A stretch of 64,000 bases of DNA from Lumnitzera littorea (Eukaryota; Streptophyta; Magnoliopsida; Myrtales; Combretaceae), in the NCBI GenBank assembly GCA_024138015.1, contig JAMXBB010000006.1, positions 74,944,874 through 75,008,873 of the forward strand. Reading direction: 5' to 3'. Both the position numbers and the translations under genes were made by a program. The notes below the pieces were generated by a model. It had not been told where the DNA came from, ran no database searches, and saw nothing but the letters and a program-made list of their open reading frames with translations. The first letter of the stretch is position 1; each line of letters begins with the position of its first letter. This document shows, piece by piece, positions 36,412-48,631 of this stretch.

Positions 36412-36818
36412 ACTCTAGGTCTAGATGCCTAAGACGTCTCCTACACTCAACTTCCAAACCAATAATTTCTCTTTCTTTTTATCCTTCATTTTTTTTCTAA
36501 AAAGGTGTTTTCTCTTAGGTTAGTACGTTGACCTTAGTTCTTTGTAAAACTTACTTAGAGGATCTCTTTTCCTACTTTCTACCTAAATCTTAAATTTTCT
36601 TTTACCCTACCAAAAGTTAGTGTAATTGATTTCTAGTACTTTGTAATGACCTTTCCTTGTGTTGTTCGATTGATTTAAATTGCTTATCAACCAATTTGTT
36701 ATGTTATTTCTTAAATAACATGGCTTGCTAGCCCCTTAACTAGCTTATTGCCTTCACAATAGGCTTAGAGCATTGTCCCCATTGCTAACTAGGGATTTAA
36801 GAATATATTATTGTTTAT
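36412..36818. other. Element T non-coding region
   Basis: Between the antisense ORF and the 33-bp repeats. Nothing recognisable on either strand. Confidence 0.5.
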
Positions 36819-36985
36819 CATCCATAAGAGGACTTATAGTTTTTGGCTCATCATCCTTAGAAGGATTTATAGCCTATGATTTGTCATCCTTAAGAGGATT
36901 TATGACCTAGGGCTTGTCATCCTTAGGAAGATTTATAGCCATCATACTCATCACCCTCATGAAGGCTTAAGGTTTTAAGATCTCA
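36819..36985. repeat. 33-bp tandem repeats in T
   Basis: CATCC starts at 36819, 36852, 36885 and 36918 and a variant at 36951, exactly 33 bases apart. Each has a TTAGAAGGATTTATAGCCTA-like body. Confidence 0.8.
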
Positions 36986-37429
36986 TCATCCTTTCTTAGG
37001 ACATAAAGATCTAAGGATTACCTTTTTCCCATCGTCCTTATGGACAAGGCTTAGAGACATTCAAGTCCTTTCTTACCAAAAATAGATACATGGAGAGCAT
37101 GCACTTACTTTCCACAAAATATCTTCATAACAAACGCCATAATAAAGTAAAGCAAAGTAAAAAAGTTTGAATGATGAACAAAAACTTCATTAAACACCAT
37201 ATTAAAGAGGAAATAGGTTGGTCAATTAGTTTTGACTTTCCATAACATGATCACAAACCAAAGCAAATTAAGTTAAATAGAAAGAAACATAACTTCCTAT
37301 ATGAGATTTGGGAAATAAGTTAAAAAAAATGCAAACCAAATAGCACTATCGTAGCAACAAAACAAATAAGTAAAGAGGCAAACATATCTTCATCTATTCT
37401 TCAAATATTAGACCTTCACATTCTTCACT
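36986..37429. other. Element T spacer downstream of pol
   Basis: Continues the degenerate 'catcctt' sequence to about 37030 and then is A-rich. No coding frame is visible. Confidence 0.5.
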
Positions 37430-38420
37430 CAAAGTACAGTATGAGGTTGTTAGCATTCCATGCCCTAAGGATCAGTTGTCTGTCTAACCTTTCTAGCTTA
37501 TAGACATATCCATCACTTAACACCTCTTTCACTTTAATGGAATCCACCTACATAGGGGTGAGCTTCCCTTGGCAATCCCTTGCAACTAATGCCTTAAATT
37601 ACTTGCAAACCAAGTGGCCAAGTCGGAAGCACTTATGCTTAACCCATTTATCATAATACCGAGTTGCTTGCTATTAATAAGTAATGAGGTAAGCTTTAGC
37701 TAAGGCATACATCTTGTGGATCGTATCTAAGTTAGCTTGTAAGCCAATATCATTATAATCAAGGTCATAAGCTTAGACTCTCATACTCTCCACTTGCAAC
37801 TTAATTGGTAATACTACCTTTGTCCTAATAGCCATTTGGTATGGAGTACGACTTGTTAAAGTCCTTTAGGTAGTCCTATACCTCCATAAAACAATGGGCA
37901 ACTCATTTATCCATTTCTTACTAGCTTGGTTCACCTTTTCTTCAAACTTTATAGAATGACCTTGTTTACTTCCTTCGTTGAACCATTACTTTAGGGATGT
38001 GCAACCAATGTGTAGCATAATTTGATCTTCTAAGCCTCACAAAATTCCCTAAATTTATCATTATCGAATTGTAGCTCATCATCCATTACGATTGCATATG
38101 GTATCCCAAACTTAGTCATAATATTGCTAGCCATAAATGCCTCAATACTCCATTCTGTTATGGTTGCCACTACCTTAGCTTCGACTTATTTCATGAAATA
38201 ATCAACCATAACAATGATGTACCTCCTTTACTTGGTTGTCTTTAGGGATGGACCGAGTATATCCAGTCCCTAGTAAGCAAAAGGCGAAGGATTAGTAAGA
38301 GGGATTAGGTATGAGCTTAGAGCTTGTTCAATTGGGGCATTTCTTTGACACCGATTGTAGGTCTATGCTAAACCAAGAGCATCCTTTCTCATTATAGGCC
38401 ACCAATAATTGAGCCTTAAG
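37430..38420 (-). pseudogene. Element T integrase
   Basis: The catalytic core on the minus strand reads VMVDYFMK, VEAKVVATITEWSIEAFMA, KFGIPYAIVMDDELQFDNDKF and AHPXSNGSTKEVNK (X is a stop), corresponding to the second Asp region and the Glu region of the DDE triad. The C-terminal part (about 37430-37850) has LITYXXQATRYYDKWVKHK and FRLGHLVCK. No chromodomain follows. Stops are frequent. It would join the cDNA to the target. Confidence 0.82.
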
Positions 38421-38739
38421 GCTCAAACATATAAAGCTATTGCTCTGATATGATTACTAGATACCATAAAATGTAGGTTGGATAGCATTTATCACTCCTT
38501 AGATGGTTGAAGGCACTGTAGATAAGGCATACTTATGCCTCTCTTATATAAATTTTCATCAATAAGCATAAAATTAGCCAACTTGTAAATAAGCCGCCTT
38601 GCCTCCTTGGTGTCTTGAGGCAAAGTGCCTTTCTTCAGATACTCTATTATTGGGTCCATCCAACAGTACTTTAGGTCTTTCTATTGGATCTCAAGGCATT
38701 CTTTCGACTATGATTCCATGCTTCTCTTAGGAAAATATT

Positions 38740-39141
38740 CTATGAAGATCTTGTCCTCCTAGTTTGGTAAGTCAATTGAGGCCATCTTAGATAACTTGTC
38801 CACCACATAATCTCTATTCTTGATATCATCATCAATTGCCAATCCTCAAAAATCAATCCATAATCTTTCAACAACTGCAAATACCTAATTATGTTCTTGT
38901 CTTTGGCCATACTGGTACTCTTAACCTGGTTTATTACCAATTGGGAATTAGAAAACACATTCAAATGCTTTTCCCTAGCCTCCACCAATCTAATTCTAGC
39001 TAATAATGCTTCATATTCAAATTCATTATTATTGGTTAGGAAACCGAACTTTAGAGCATAAGAGATTCGAGCTCTTATAGGTCCTATAAGGATCAATCCT
39101 ACTCCACTTCCTTTGCTAATCGATGAACCATCTACATGCAA
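38740..39141 (-). pseudogene. Element T second (archaeal-type) RNase H
   Basis: A 133-residue frame starting MHVDGSSISKGSGVGLIL, with NNNEFEYEALLARIRL and FSNSQLVINQV. These carry the catalytic Asp (first motif) and Glu (second motif); the family motif S-D-S-Q reads SNSQ here, so the second Asp is replaced by Asn. This extra RNase H, separate from the RT-linked one, marks the Tat lineage. It would help remove RNA primers during replication. The last 30 residues leave the family pattern, pointing to a frameshift near 38820. Between 38421 and 38739 lies degenerate linker to integrase. Confidence 0.88.
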
Positions 39142-40640
39142 TTTCTAAGTTGGTTGGTATATATTTGAGTTAGAACATTCATATCTCGTGAATTTATTAA
39201 TGAAATCTACCAAGATCTGAGCTTTATATGCTTCCCTAAGTTGGTGTTATATTTCGAAGGTGCTAACTTCCAAAGCATATTTAACCATATGACTAGAAGC
39301 ATCGAGCTTATGTAAGGCTTACTTTAAGGGTTGGTTAATCAATACTACAATTTGATTGGCTTCAAAGTATGGTTAGAGTTTCCTAGTAGCAACTACTATA
39401 GCCAAGACAAACTTCTCCAATTTTGAATATCTCAATTCAAGTCCTTATAAAACATGACTTACATTACAAATTGGTCGATGCACTCATCCTTTAGCTTATA
39501 CTAGAATTAAAGAGAAGGCTCAATCACCTATAATCAAGTATAGGTAGAGTGTTTCCCCTTCTATAGGTTTTGACAAGATCATAGGTTTTGTTAAGAATTC
39601 CTTTAAGGTTTTAAAAGCCATTTCATATTCCTCATTCCATTGGAGCTCAAATGGGTTCCTCAGTACTCTAAAGAATTCCATAAGCTTTTTTCACACTTTT
39701 CGAAACAAATCTATTTAGTACTACAACTCTATTAGTTAACCTTTGGACATCCTTAATGGATTTTGGTGACTTAATGTTAAGCACAACTTGGATCTTCTCT
39801 AGATTAGCCTCAATTCCTTACTATGTCACCATATAACTTAAGAACTTCCCTAAGGAAGCAATGAACACACACTTTTGCGAATTTAACTTCATATTATATC
39901 CTCTTAGAGTGTCAAAGGTCTTCTAAAGGTCAACTATGTGATCATCATTATCCTTACTCTTCGCTATCATATCATCAACATAAACCTCAATATATCTATA
40001 TATTAGAGGTTTAACTTCTAAGTGACCAATTTCTAATAAGTAGCTCTTGCATTCTTCTATCCAAATGACATAACTTTATAATAGCAAGTCCCAAAGTTCT
40101 TAATAAAGGAGGTGCGTACCTAATTGGAGGGATGCATTTTGATCTAATTGTACCTTGAGAATATGTCTATAAAGATCAATAAGGCTTGTTTGGTGGTTGA
40201 GTCAACATCCACTCTATTCAAGGTAAGGGAAAGTAGCCTTTCAGACATGCCTTGTTTAAGTCGATCAAGTTGATATAAATCCTCCATTTCCCATTTTTCT
40301 TCTTTACCAAAATACAATTCGCAAGCAATGTAGGATATGGCTCTTCTCTAATAAAGTCTACCTTTAACAACTTCTTCACCTCTTCTTCAATTGTAGCTTA
40401 TCTATTCAGAGTGAAGTGTCTTTTCTTCTACTACACAACCTTTACATTTGGATCAATGTTTAACTTATAGGTAATAACCTCCTTAGGTATACCTAACATG
40501 TCAAAGGGAAACCAAGTGAAAATATCCTTATTAGCTCGGAGGAAACGTATTATGCTCTCCTTTAGGTCGACTGGTATACTAGCTCTAACCTTATTCACAT
40601 GTTCTAGATCATTACTGAGGTGAATCATTAGCGTTTCCTC
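39142..40640 (-). pseudogene. Element T reverse transcriptase and RNase H
   Basis: The N-terminal part at 40431-40628 reads FLRANKDIFTWFPFDMLGIP and VITYKLNIDPNVK. The active-site motif EVYVDDMIAKSKDNDDH lies at about 39945-39990, with YVDD codons at 39971-39982. It is followed by LNSQKCVFIASLGKFL, SPKSIKDVQRLTNRVVVLN and the degenerate RNase H. Both active-site aspartates are kept, but the frame is cut by many stops and shifts. Confidence 0.85.
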
Positions 40641-41378
40641 CTAGTCTTTCCTTTGATTTGCATACAATTGCTCGAGCCTTATTTAATAGTATAGACCTAG
40701 TCTCTCTTCAAAGCCTTTAAGCATAGAGCTTGAGACAATTGTTGGTCTCCATAGCTTATCCCTTTCCTAATCAAAGTGGGAAATTTTGCCTTTAGGTAAG
40801 CCATGGAGACCACCATCTTGAACATGTTAATAAAAGGTTGGCCCATTATACCATTTTATGGTGAAGGGCAATCTATAATCATAAAATTAACTTCTTTCTC
40901 AACTACATTTTCGTCATCTTTGATCTAGAGGTTTAGAGTAACCACTTTGTGCACTTTTATTGGTTGATTATTGAACATGTACAAGCTATACTTATACGAC
41001 TACATTTTAATGTTCTTGAGCTTAGGACGCATGCTTGAAAATTTTATCAGTGGAACTCCCCGTATCTACCATACCTTTCTAACTTAAAAATCAACCACTT
41101 AGGTTGTAATAACTAAGGTATCGTTATGTGGGAACTAAACTCTTTATATGTCTATCTAAAAATGTAATCATGTTCTCAACCCTATGCCTCTTACCTCTTA
41201 AGCTCAGTACATGATCCCCTAATTCATTTGAAGGGCTTGTCATAGGTAGAAGACCTTTACCTACTAGTCATCCAAAGATTACATTAATCACACCTCAAGG
41301 AGCTCGATTGTCTCCCCTCTCAAGGTCTTGCACCACTAGATCTCGATTACTAGGTCGGGTCTCCCCATTTCAAACTTG
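40641..41378 (-). pseudogene. Element T protease to RT linker
   Basis: The minus strand encodes GQPFINMFKMVVSMAYLKAK and KFPTLIRKGISYGDQQ, which resemble the segment just after the aspartic protease in Tat polyproteins. I did not find an intact D-S/T-G motif. Confidence 0.6.
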
Positions 41379-42616
41379 CTACTCGATTCTCCTCCTATGT
41401 GTAGGTCGCTCAAGATGGTTGTCCTTATCTACTATAAATTTCTTTAAATAACCCCTTTGAATAGTGTCTTCGAGTGCATTCTTTAAGTGTATACACTCAT
41501 CCATATTGTGTCCCCTATATCTATGGAAGTTACAGTGCTTATTAGAATCCCTTTTAGCTAGATTACTCTTCATCTTCTATGGCCAAGACAAAATACCTTG
41601 ATTATGTAGCTCTATTAAAATATTTGACATAGGTTGATTGAGGGGCGATATGTTTAGCAAAGGTAGGAATCGGCCTTCTTTGATCTCTTAAAGATTAGCT
41701 AAGTTTGCTTTGAGCATCAGAGTTCCTCCTTAACCTATCTTTACTAATCCTTTATCCTTATTTGAGCTCCTCTCAAGCTTCTCTTTCTCCAACTCTCTCC
41801 AAACCTACATCTGATCCTCCTAATGAATGAACTTTTCCAATCTCTTCATGAAATCATGTAGCAAGGTTGAAGGGTGCTTTGCAAAGGACTTAAAGAAGTC
41901 TGAGTCTTCCTTGACTCCTCTGCAAATGGCATGTAATGTTACACTCTTGTCATAGTTAATGATCTAATCATCAATTGATTGAACTTATGAATGTAGTCTC
42001 TAATCAATTTACCTTGCTTCTATCTGATAGACGTTAGGAGCGAAGAATCATTGATCGAAGACTTACTAGCTAGAAAGTATTGACGGAACTTGTCGATTAG
42101 TTGATCAAATGAAGAGATTGAGGCTGCCTTCAACAAATTAAACCAATTACTCATAGATTTCCTCAAAGTAGATGGGAAACCCTTATAAGCAATTGCATCA
42201 CTCATCCATAAATCTCCTTAAGAGTGTAGAAGGTGTTCAAATGGTCATTGAGGTCTTTCCTTCCATCATAGGTGTTGAACCGAGGTGGTTGAACACTTAA
42301 TGGTAATACCTTGTCTACTATACTTTGTATGAAAGGACTGGCCCTTCTTCCCTTGATGTCTACCTCTTTTCTAAAAGTCCCTTCAGCAACCAGTTTCTTA
42401 ATATAATCCTCTAAATCTCGTAGAATCTTCTCTTTCCTATTGGTCATCCTCATTCACTAGGGAAGCTTTTCTATGCAAATATTGTAATACTTCTTCTTCT
42501 GCCATTAGATCAACTTGACACCCCACTTGCTGTGAAGGAGTAGAAGAAGAGGTAGCATCTCTCTCATTGAGTCTTTGGCATAATTCTTGGTTGGTAGTTC
42601 TGACCTCCTCTAATTC
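41379..42616 (-). pseudogene. Element T gag, central and C-terminal parts
   Basis: The gag core spans two frames in one phase, 42202-42453 (SIVDKVLPLSVQPPRFNTYD) and 42020-42205 (MSDAIAYKGFPSTLRKSMSNWF, IDKFRQYFLASK), separated by a single stop. A CCHC-like knuckle follows at 41379-41573 (CNFHRYRGHNMDECIHLK, then LEDTIQRGYLKKFI), typical of Tat gag. Upstream, NQELCQRLNERDATSSSTPSQ reaches 42616, where X copy 3 has inserted. It would form the nucleocapsid. Confidence 0.85.
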
Positions 42617-45600
42617 CGTCAGGACCTTAAAGGAGGCCTAGTCGGATTACCTAAAATTTCCATAACATATGTGTACTTATGATATGAAAACCACCTTGTA
42701 AGTCAAAGATTGTAAGACTCTAAATAATAAATCACTAAGAGTATTGATTTTCAAGTAATTAATTTATTGTAACATAACATAACATAACATATAAATATAA
42801 ATAACTATAGATATCCGATATCCTACAGTTCCTCAGAACCATAGAAAATCAGTATCCCCTACCAAATAATAAAACAGGATATACCAACATTAGAAAACTA
42901 CAAGAAAAATGAAATTATATTAAATTCTAACATATAAATATTTTCTATAAAGGATTTTTATGTATCACCTATAAAGATCTCAACTAATTCTAACACTAAT
43001 ATACTTATCTTCAGCTCACACTTGGCACTAGAGATTTATCCCAATCCCATTGTAAGTAAACATGTAAGAGAAACTAAGGGGGAATGAGCATATAACAGCT
43101 TAGTGAGTTTGTCCCTCACCACTACTGTTTAAGCAAGTTATCACACATTATTATCACACATGCAAGCAAGCTGTCTACATATAAAATGAATGCAGGCATG
43201 ACAAATGTAAGCAACATATCCATAGGAGTCTGGAACTATGAACGGTGTAGAATTACATCATCTACACTTCAATTATCTCCTATACTTACCCACACAGGGT
43301 ACCTCAGCTTATCCGCATGAGGCTACCTAGGGGCATTACCCCTCTAGGCAACACTCGACTATTACCCTAATCGAGAAAAGAGTTCCAATCCAAATAGATG
43401 GATCCCAAACTAGGACTATCCACCATCCAAGGCCCCTCAAGCATAAACATGCGAGTCCTCTTGCAATAAAAATTATCCCAAGCCTTACAGGCACAATAAA
43501 GCGAGTCCTCTAGCTATCAATTAGAGATCTCATGCTAGCTTTGTCTTAACGCTAAAATATTATTTATAGCTTCATGAGCCCTTATAGAGATCATACAAAA
43601 ATATGTTTAAGAGTAGAAAATCTTTTTCTGAAAACACTTTTCTCATGATTTTTGCAAAGCTAGCACTCTCCATTCATAACTTTACCAGGTCATAGACATA
43701 CGACGAATATAATTGGTTATTTTGTTTTGATACTTATATTTATCAATTTAAAAAGGTGATCACACAGATGATAGTAAACAAGCAAAGCAATTATTCAGAC
43801 ATACAAGCAACAACAAGCAGCAAAACCTCATATAAGTAACATACACAAGCAAGTAGCAAGTCATTAGAACTCCCTCACTTGGATTATTGCTCGTTCTCCA
43901 GGCTTTGGGGTTTCTAGAATTTGATATTGAACACTTAAAAGAAATAGTAAAACTTATAATTATTCTGAGAAGTCAAACCCTTAGTTAATTAAAAGTCTAT
44001 TGTAGTTTATCTAGTTTCCCCAATATAACACAAGTATAATGTATTTAGGGTTTACCATACTCAATGGGATTAATAGTAACTATTTTCTTATATTTGTAAG
44101 TTATGAGATTTCCTTTATGTATTTAGTAACTTTTCATTCTAATTCCGATATTTACGAACTTATAGTCGTTTTTCATCGTTTTTGGATGCACATTCACATG
44201 GTGATGTCCATTTTGGATGTTAAAACCCATGTTTTGTGATATGGGCTAAACTTATTGAAATTTTAACTTATTGAAGCTTAATTATTCTTATTGCTTATGT
44301 TTATATCCTATTTTAGTACTTAATAATTTAATTAGCTATTAGATTCTTACACTTAGGAAATTTTACATTAGTATTACTAATTTATGTACTTAATTAAGTT
44401 TAATTCAATTTAGAAAGTGTATTAGGGTTTAAAGGATCTTCGACTCCTAAGTACATGTATACATATATATATATATTATATTCTTATGCAATCTTATAAT
44501 TTATTATTTTATAAGCTTATGCTTATGTCATCGCTTAAGTTATCAATTGCTTGTGTTATCACTTATGTTATCATTTGCTTATGTCATAGCTTATGTAATC
44601 ATTCATTACATATAAATATATATATATCCTTATGTATGTATATCCTTATGTACTCATACATACACTTTATACATATGTTATATACATACCTAAACTTTTA
44701 ACATACTAATATGTATACTTATGTACTTATACGTATACTAATACACATATGCATATATACATACGGGGACATACGTATTTTTATATATATTTTCGTATGC
44801 CTGAAATTCCTCTTAAGAAAACTTCACCAAACCCATATTTTTTCGCTTTAAGAGTTTATTTAGCAAGGTATATGTATGTATAGTTGGTATATGCCTTATT
44901 TTAGGTTATGTACATATTGGATTCTTATGTACAAATGTCTTTATACATGTATTTCTCTAGTATACTCTTATGTATACATACTTAGAGACATGTACACATG
45001 CATCTTCTTCCATTTTATAAAGATTCCTACTCTTCTATACATGTATATGGAGCTTCCACTTCTAACAACATATATACACATATCATAGCAACTTTCTATA
45101 CTAACTTAGCTTACACAACTAACTACTGCATAAAATAGATAATCAAATGATAACATACCTCTTTCTCCTTGATTTATGTTAGTAGAAAGTGTGAAAGTAA
45201 AGTAAGAAAATGTTTAGAATTGTAGAGGCAAGAGGAATCACAGCTGGGAAGAAGAAGAAAGGGACTTGATTTTGTGTTGTTTTGTATGTTGAAAATGAAA
45301 ACAAGTGGGGTCATAAGGGGAAAAGGAGTGGATGGCAAAAGAGGAAGAGAAAAGGAAGAAAAGTCTAAAAGAAAAGAAAAGAAAAGAAATCATTAGAAGA
45401 AAGAGATATTTCTAAAGTGAAAGTAACATTTTGTTGACTTTTCCACATGTTAACTTGGTCTACTTTCCAAAAATAAATGCCATTTAGTGTATATAATAAA
45501 GTAATTAGAGAAAATTAGGAGAAAGATCAAGGAAATGAAAGAAAATAAGAAGTTTAGTGAATTGATTGGTAAAAATAGATAATGAGATCTTCCATTAGGT

Positions 45601-46274
45601 ATTTATATCCTATATACATCATTTAGTAAGCTACTTAGTATAATTATTATGAAAAGTGTCATTTAAGGTATTAATGTTCACTACATATAACCTAAGCATC
45701 AACTAAACCCTTAACTATATGCAATACTAACCTAATTATATAGTTAGAAGATAAATGTGATCTATGAGACAATATCTTAGTTTCTAAAGGTTTTCTTTAG
45801 TATTATAAATATTTGTGAATGATTGTAGGTTATCTTTAATCTTTTACTAATGATTTAGTATAATACTAAGGTTATATTATCAATTAAGGTTTTCGGGTAA
45901 ATTATGGTGAATTAGTGCTTTTATATCCTTAAAGTTATAGTTGTAGGGTTTTTATTACTTTTAAGTACAATATCTAGTGTTGTTGCACATTTAGGGTTTA
46001 ATATATTCATATGGGATTAAGTCTTTGATTATTATCTTAGGGTTTTGATAAGGTTCGAAGTTAACTTTTGCAGTTATATATACTTGAGGTTTTAGGGTCT
46101 TCGTACGCAATTAGAGGTTCAATTGATAATTTAAGGTTTTTTATATTTGCTTTAGGTTTTGAATTGAGATTTTAATTGATTTTAAATCTCATTAGCTCTA
46201 TTGACTTCAGGAAATCATCTACAGTTTAGGGATTTGATTCTATACTTAAAAAAGCTAGATTTGTGGGGTTTACA
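42617..46274 (-). mobile_element. Family X copy 3
   Basis: It starts CGTCAGGACC (for TGTCAGGACC) and ends GGGGTTTACA. The flanks AATTC and AGTTC match at 4 of 5 bases. On the minus strand it has a CT-rich leader (about 45160-45350), a donor AGAG/GTATGT (45158), an AT-rich intron-like segment with the GATGACATAAG minisatellite, a mutated acceptor near 43055 and the conserved hairpin (42815-42852). It interrupts T gag. No protein-like frame is present. Confidence 0.85.
42815..42852 (-). other. Conserved X-family hairpin, copy 3
   Basis: Arms CCGATATCCTACAGTTC and GAACCATAGAAAATCAG around CTCA on the plus strand. Outer pairs are lost through mutation, but the core CTAC/GTTC pairing remains. Confidence 0.65.
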
Positions 46275-46495
46275 AGTTCCTTCGCAAACTTAGCACATAA
46301 CACCTCCAATTGCACTATCTACGGATCATCATTCTACTGTTCTTGATTTTAAGGCATCTTATTATGTACCTCAACTTGTCATACTTCAAGAGTATGTTGT
46401 TGCAGTGACTGCTATTATTAAATTAGCCAAAGGGCCTTAATTCCACCTTTGGAGTATTAATATTACATAACTTAATTCTAGCCATATTATGATTT
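46275..46495 (-). pseudogene. Element T gag, N-terminal part
   Basis: An ATG at 46495 (MARIKLCNINTPKVELRPFG) follows the primer-binding site and is the likely gag start; a stop comes after about 20 codons. The rest of gag continues at 42616 beyond X copy 3. Confidence 0.55.
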
Positions 46496-46500
46496 TAGAA

Positions 46501-46514
46501 ATGGACAGTTCCAA
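46501..46514 (-). other. Primer-binding site of element T
   Basis: The minus strand reads TTGGAACTGTCCAT directly next to the LTR end, a degenerate form of the TTGGCGCCGTCTGT-type site seen in Tat elements. Confidence 0.6.
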
Positions 46515-46515
46515 T

Positions 46516-47139
46516 TGTTTATATCAAATTTTGGTAAGAATAATGTCTCGAATATGAAGCTCACAAGCACTATGCAAAATAGAAAGAAATTAGGCTAAAG
46601 GGGTGTTAGGGCAACTCCAGTGTTACCACTTTGATATCCAAGTTAGGTAAAATTTGCAAAAGGAAATGAAAAGAAGAAAGTAGGGTGCTTGATAGTCTAT
46701 AAAAACTTGTCCTTTGCTCTTGAATCTCTTTTTATGGCAATAGGATGATTTTTATGTGGTAACCATTCCCTCTAATTGCAACATATGCAATTGACTTAAG
46801 TTTAGGACCACTCCCTCATTTTGTGGAACATGGTTAACATCATGGTGGCTAATGAGCGATTATCCAATGTTACAATTTCAACCCTCTGGAGTTGATTGGG
46901 TCAAAACTAGACTTAAAGACTGTTGTTCCGAGCTAAAGGAGGTTGATTTAACCTTCCTTAGTTAAGCCCTTTTTATAGAAATTCAAGTAGATTACCTTTC
47001 CTAAGCTATCCTACATGGGCAATGAGACATTTAAGAAGTCAGAACGATGTAAAGAGAAGAGTGATTAGATGTTAGGTCAGGAATAGCTGTAAGTAGATTA
47101 GTTTATGCCTTTAGGAAAAACCTCTATCAATACCTACCA
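46516..47139 (-). repeat. Element T 5' LTR
   Basis: Partner of the LTR at 31628-32274, starting TGTTTATATC and ending CCTACCA on the plus strand. About one base in six differs by eye, so T is old. Confidence 0.85.
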
Positions 47140-47480
47140 ACTTAAGCTTAGCTTCTACGACCATTATTAAATGACTATCGTCAACTTAAAATAACATATT
47201 AGGTACGAAGAGTAATCTTCGAGTTATGTATAGCTTAATCTTTAACTGGTAATAACATGATCTTAGATTAATCTTAGATAACATAGTGGCTTTCTTAAGT
47301 TGATTGAACTAGTCATCTATACCTAGTAAGAGATATTTAGTCTTGATCCACTTGACTGAGATCCCTATAGTCAATGCATAATCTCATGATCATGTCCTTC
47401 CTCATAAATAACATTGGCACGCCTTAAGGGAAAAACAATTAAGTAGATAAATCCTTTACAAAGGAGACGAGAGAGAAATG
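47140..47480 (-). pseudogene. R: gypsy reverse transcriptase, N-terminal part (split)
   Basis: The minus strand reads LLCKGFI, GVPMLFMRKDMIMRLCIDY, and then FNQLKKATMLSKINLRSCYY and QLKIK. These are the fingers and first palm motifs of gypsy RT. The reading phase runs into the C-terminal part at 31627 across the T insertion. About 25 extra codons without family similarity lie just before the insertion point. Several stops. Confidence 0.75.
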
Positions 47481-47507
47481 AAAAAAAAAAAAAAATAGAA
47501 GACTTTT

Positions 47508-48431
47508 TGTAAGCACTAAATTTTTGCCCCTTTATTTTATTTTATTTTTTCCTCAATGGGTCCTAAATTAGGAAAAAAAAAAAAGGAAATTAAGGAAAAT
47601 TCAAAAAAATAAAAAACTTTAGGAAAAATAAGAATTTTAGAAAAATAAAAAAAATACAAAAATAAGATAAAGCAAAATATTAAATAGAAAGCCATATAAA
47701 AATAATAATAAACTAATAAAGGAAAATCTTTTCTAACTACTAGAAAAATCGGATTTTTTCTAAAATATATAAAAATAATTGGACTTTTTTTAATTAGGGT
47801 CTTTTAAAACTTTCAAAAAAAATAAATTTCCAATTTAACACTTCTGTTTTTTAGAAATTTTCTTAAATAAACCAAATTTAATTAAAAATGTAAGTTCGAT
47901 GTATTTTCAGAATTAAAATAAAACCAACTCACTAAAGTTTTACAAAAATAACTAATACGTCTAATCCCAAATAGTGGTTACAAAAGCACTTAAAGGGTAA
48001 CAATAAAAATAAGAAAATCTAATTTTCTTTTTTCCTAGATTACTACGATTTATCCAATTACTGTAATTAATAAACCGAGTTCTGTCTTTTAAAAATAAAA
48101 GGTGATTTTTAAGTTTAATTTTAAATTTGGAAAGTTAATGATACCCATAAGGGTTTAAAAATCATAATCCCTAGATCCGGATCTAGATCTCTTGTTTGAA
48201 AAACCATTTAATCGATAAATCAGTAGCTAAATTATAATTAATTTACTCAATTAGTTATAACTTAACTATTTTTCCTGACTCCGGTCGGATAACGACTTCA
48301 AAGTAACTTTCAAAAATACAAAAAAGAATCAGTTTTCTCTAAACCCTAGTTGAAGGTCAATATTAAACAGGTAAGGGTTTAATACTAATTAGTTTAGAGA
48401 AAACTTAAATTTAAAAAAACCGGGCTCGACA
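47508..48431 (+). repeat. O2 5' LTR
   Basis: It starts TGTAAGCAC and ends GGGCTCGACA. The end block (around 'aactttcaaa...tagagaaaac') matches the ends of the O1 LTRs. It lacks the central 1.4 kb found in O1, including the TATA region. Confidence 0.75.
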
Positions 48432-48433
48432 GC

Positions 48434-48453
48434 TTGGCAACTCCACTAAAGAC
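48434..48453 (+). other. O2 primer-binding site
   Basis: TTGGCAACTCCACTAAAGAC, in line with the O1 site and the Ogre tRNA-Arg-type pattern. Confidence 0.6.
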
Positions 48454-48631
48454 ATTAAAAGGGTTAACCATTCGACTTTGCAAATCTAAAATTAAACTTA
48501 AAAATCACTTTAGTGTAATTTATTTATTTTCTTTTGAATTTTGTTATTTATCATAATTGTACTAATGTCTTTGCAAGTTTAGTTTTATGTATTTAATTAT
48601 TTTAAGGGGGAGATTTATTTTCTTGTACCAT

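Larger units (their letters stand above)
31628..47139 (-). mobile_element. T: Tat-type gypsy retrotransposon with antisense ORF
   Basis: A 15.5-kb minus-strand element with two diverged LTRs, a primer-binding site, a polypurine tract, gag-protease-RT-RNase H-second RNase H-integrase, and a long region with an antisense ORF before the 3' LTR. The additional archaeal-type RNase H is diagnostic of the Tat lineage. It is enlarged by X copy 3 (3.66 kb) and a solo M-type LTR (0.9 kb). It inserted into the R reverse transcriptase gene. Confidence 0.88.
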
